Below, piece by piece: positions 61,573 through 64,000 of a DNA stretch of 64,000 nt. The stretch covers positions 26,830,001 to 26,894,000 of the forward strand of contig JAEOAD010000029.1 in the NCBI GenBank assembly GCA_036365145.1, given 5' to 3'. Origin of the DNA: Orientallactaga sibirica (lineage: Eukaryota; Chordata; Mammalia; Rodentia; Dipodidae). Position numbers and translations under genes: made by a program. Below the pieces are notes generated by a model. It was not told the origin of the DNA, searched no databases, and saw only the letters and a program-made list of their open reading frames with translations. How positions within the stretch are numbered: position 1 is the first letter of the stretch; each line of letters opens with the position of its first letter.

Positions 61573-63020
61573 ATAAAGTACTAAATTGCAGAGTTGACTG
61601 TTGGGACAGTAACAGGTATAATTTATTTCTTGGTTACAAGTTTATTTCTTTTAATAGTTTAAGATTGTCACCATGCCCTTCCTTCCCAGCAAAGTTAAGG
61701 ATCCTGCCTTATTCTCCAAGCGTTGTTTATGTTTTGGTCTTCCCCATCAGCAAACTGAGGTGCAGGAAATCTTACATTTGCACTGTACCACCTACCACAG
61801 TGTTTGGTATGAGAGTGGCTCTGCGAGCACCTGAGTGGTTGTTACATATGTTGGGTACTTGTTCTTGTTTTTAAAAATTGTGGGAAGGTGGGACTGTGGG
61901 AAAGAGGACTAGGAATTTCTTAGAAGAGGGATGAACAAACTAAATCAAGTGGAAACACTCCAAGCGAATGGCCTGGGAAGAGACTGGGCAGTGCTGTGTT
62001 TGAGTGTACTGCTGCTTTCAGTCAGTGAGTACTTACGGACTGCCTACCTGATACCACTTAAAGTCCTCCAGTGCTGGCTATACCTTGCTGACTGTATGCT
62101 TGAGGTTACTGTTCAGTGGGTTTGAAACACGTTTGGAAAATAGATGCTTTCCTGTTGCATGGGCTGTGGCTCTTTCCCGTTGTGCTAGAATTAGTCCTTG
62201 AAATTTATATTTTATGTCAAGGTATTTAAACCATCTAAGTCTTTTAATATTTTGTCAGCGTGTGCATGCACCCTCTCCCCTAAGGTTTGTTTTCATTGAT
62301 GTTTCACAGTTCCTGCCCAGCAGTACATGTCTTTCCTGTAATCTGGTACTGTTCTGAAGTCTTAGAACATATGCATATGTAAAAGTATGGTAACTTAGAC
62401 TACCTCATAGGTTTGTAATTATCTTTTAATGTTTAAAGAGAAAAGAGCTCAAGGGATTATGTGCTTAATTTTGTATTCAAAGCACTTAGTTGTTTTTTTG
62501 TTGTTGTTGTTTAGTTTTTTTTTTTTTTTTTTTTTTTGTATTATAGGGTTTTGCAAAGTCCTGGTGGTTATATAACTAAATCCTGTTAGGGTGAGTGGCT
62601 GGACCCTACTTTTGTCCTGCTCTGTCCACCAGTATTCCCCTTTGGTGCCATGTATGATTTTACAGGTTTGGCAGTGCAAACAAATAGGAATCTTTCTACA
62701 GTAGGAGCCAAGGAAATTGAAGAGAAGCAGGTGGGAATTATGCAAGAGTTGTTACAGTTGTGTCTACTGTAAGAATGACATGCACAGTGGACCTGGGGGT
62801 TGTTGGATGATAGACTGGAAGCAGGTAGTTTTCATATTCAGACATCTTGATGTTCAGCCTTTAACTGTTGGGGATTCTGATACAGTTAATTGCATGTGTG
62901 TTTGTGTGCCTATAGATATGGATATACATAAGAAGGATAAAGGGGGGATTAATTCTATGCCTAGAAAAACTAGTGAGTAGACACTTGAGTGACAGTAGAT
63001 GAGCACCAAGCACACTTGTG
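61573..63020. other. Longest repeat-poor block of the intron tail
   Basis: About 1.45 kb with only a T tract near 62515-62537. No splice-bounded exon or RNA gene recognised. In particular no cysteine-rich KCMF1 exon 2. Confidence 0.55.
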
Positions 63021-63021
63021 T

Positions 63022-63175
63022 TCTTTTTTTTTTTTTTTTTGGTTTTTCGAGGTAGGGTCTCACTCTAACCTGGAATTCACTCTGTAGTCTCAGGGTTGGC
63101 GTCAAACTCATCATGATCCTCATACCTCTGTCTCCCCAGTGCTGGGATTAAAGGTGTGCGCCACCATGCCCAGCT
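63022..63175 (-). mobile_element. B1 SINE, shortened
   Basis: The gcccaggctgac segment is lost (tcactctaacctggaattca). Confidence 0.88.
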
Positions 63176-63194
63176 CCATTCCATATCTTACAAT

Positions 63195-63500
63195 TCAGTA
63201 TGTGTGGTGGGTGAGTGTGGGTAGGTACACGCCATGGCTCATGTGTGGACAACTTTCTGGCCTTGACCCTTTTCTTCTACTTTAGTTTTTTGAGGCAGGA
63301 TCACTCATCGGTCACGTGGTTTACTATGTTGGTAAGTCTAGCTGGCCTTCAGGCTTCTGGGAAATTCTCTGTCTCTGTCTTTCATCTCACCATCAGCATG
63401 CTGTGATGTCTGTGGCTTTTATATGGGACCTGGTGTTCAGAACTCAGGTACTTGGGCTTGTGCAGTAAGTCCTTTATCACTGAGCCATTCCTCCATATCT
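63195..63500 (-). mobile_element. B4-like SINE
   Basis: Antisense: gcatgctgtgatgtctgtgg, then tgggacctggtgttcagaac and an ID-like end (cactgagccattcctccata). Confidence 0.62.
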
Positions 63501-63504
63501 TTTT

Positions 63505-63640
63505 TTGTTGTTGTTGTTGGTTTTGAGGTAGAGTCTCACTCTCTAGTCCAGGCTGACCTGGAATTCACTATGTAGTCTCAGGGTTGCCTCGAACTCACAG
63601 CAATCCTCCTACCTCTGCCTGCGCCACCACACCTGGCCCT
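63505..63640 (-). mobile_element. B1 SINE, shortened
   Basis: ctctgcctgcgccaccacac skips the gtgctgggattaaagg segment. Confidence 0.87.
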
Positions 63641-63654
63641 CCATGTCGTTTTTG

Positions 63655-63785
63655 TTTGTTTGTTTGTTTGTTTGTATGTCTGCTTGTAGCCCAAGTTGGT
63701 ATGGAATTCACTGTGTAACCCAGTCTGGCCTCAAACTTGTAGCAATTCTCCTGTTTTAGCCTCCCAAGTGCTAGGATTACAGGCA
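63655..63785 (-). mobile_element. Old B1-related SINE
   Basis: tagcccaagttggtatggaa to taggattacaggcatgaac. Confidence 0.7.
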
Positions 63786-63904
63786 TGAACCCCTATTGTA
63801 GCTGGCTGTCACTGCAAACTTGAAAAGCCACCTGATGAGAGAAGAGACAGCAAATCTACCTACATAACTGGTATAGAGTGTTGCTGATGTAGGCCACATA
63901 TGTG

Positions 63905-64000
63905 TTTTTTTTTTTTTTTTGAGGTAGGGTGTTACTCTAGCCCAGGCTAAAGTGGAACTCACTCTGTTGGCCCCAGGCTGGCCTCAACTCATAACAGTCT
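63905..64000 (-). mobile_element. B1 SINE, cut by window end
   Basis: T tract then gaggtagggtgttactctag. The rest lies outside the window. Confidence 0.85.

Larger units (their letters stand above)
41302..64000 (+). other. Kcmf1: KCMF1 intron 1 (5' part)
   Basis: Begins at the GTGAGC donor and runs past the window end. I searched by eye for the second exon, which should encode a cysteine-rich ZZ finger starting VSCDAC, and did not find it. The known gene has a very long first intron, so this is expected. It is filled mainly with antisense SINEs. Confidence 0.72.

Noticed and set aside
62515..62537. T tract near 62.5 kb as a splice-acceptor polypyrimidine tract for KCMF1 exon 2
   Set aside because: It is followed by gtattatagggttttgc. 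No open frame with the expected cysteine pattern follows the possible AG sites.

Overview
The window is mammalian nuclear DNA from a rodent. It is packed with two short interspersed element (SINE) families. The first is a B1-type, 7SL-derived monomer with a lineage-specific 3' half (gaggccaccctgagacta, then ccaggtcagcctgggctaga). The second is a tRNA-derived, B2-superfamily element that opens gctggagagatggcttag, continues through a pyrimidine stretch and ends in an (A/TAAA)n tail. That combination fits the DIP SINE of the jerboa and jumping-mouse group (Dipodoidea). This species inference is from memory and is moderate. Older B4-like, ID-like, MIR, L2, MLT1 and hAT relics and several 5'-truncated L1 copies lie beneath them. 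In the entries, B1 and DIP mean these two families; + or - is the strand on which the element reads 5' to 3'.

Layout. 1-40 kb is intergenic and mostly SINE-on-SINE. It holds a 5S rRNA retrocopy (19466-19551), a processed TUSC2 pseudogene (19881-21790) broken by a DIP and joined at its 5' end to a B1 inside one target-site duplication (TSD), and four truncated L1 blocks (9.7-12.0, 16.1-16.8, 27.1-28.7 and 30.8-31.6 kb). 40.3-42.1 kb is a strong CpG island. It carries the promoter and first coding exon of KCMF1 on the + strand: ATG at 41286, five codons plus one base (MSRHE, G completed by the next exon), then a GTGAGC donor. From 41302 to the end is KCMF1 intron 1, with no further exon recognised. 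The intron contains a sense MaLR-type LTR retrotransposon (44.5-47.7 kb), antisense MaLR-type copies (54.0-58.3 kb) and an odd degraded tandem duplication (54.7-56.3 kb).

Only one active protein-coding gene is supported. KCMF1 encodes a ZZ/C2H2 zinc-finger E3 ubiquitin ligase. Most other long open frames are read-through of repeats or of the GC-rich island.

The most notable observations are a B1-TUSC2 chimeric retrocopy that fits reverse-transcriptase template switching, two DIP subfamilies carrying CTCF-like motifs, a 5S retrocopy with exact TSDs, and the patchwork duplication at 54.7-56.7 kb, which may be biological or an assembly-consensus artefact. I saw no CRISPR array, intact tRNA or rRNA gene, or intact viral gene. 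Element boundaries were read by eye and may be off by about 5-15 bases.
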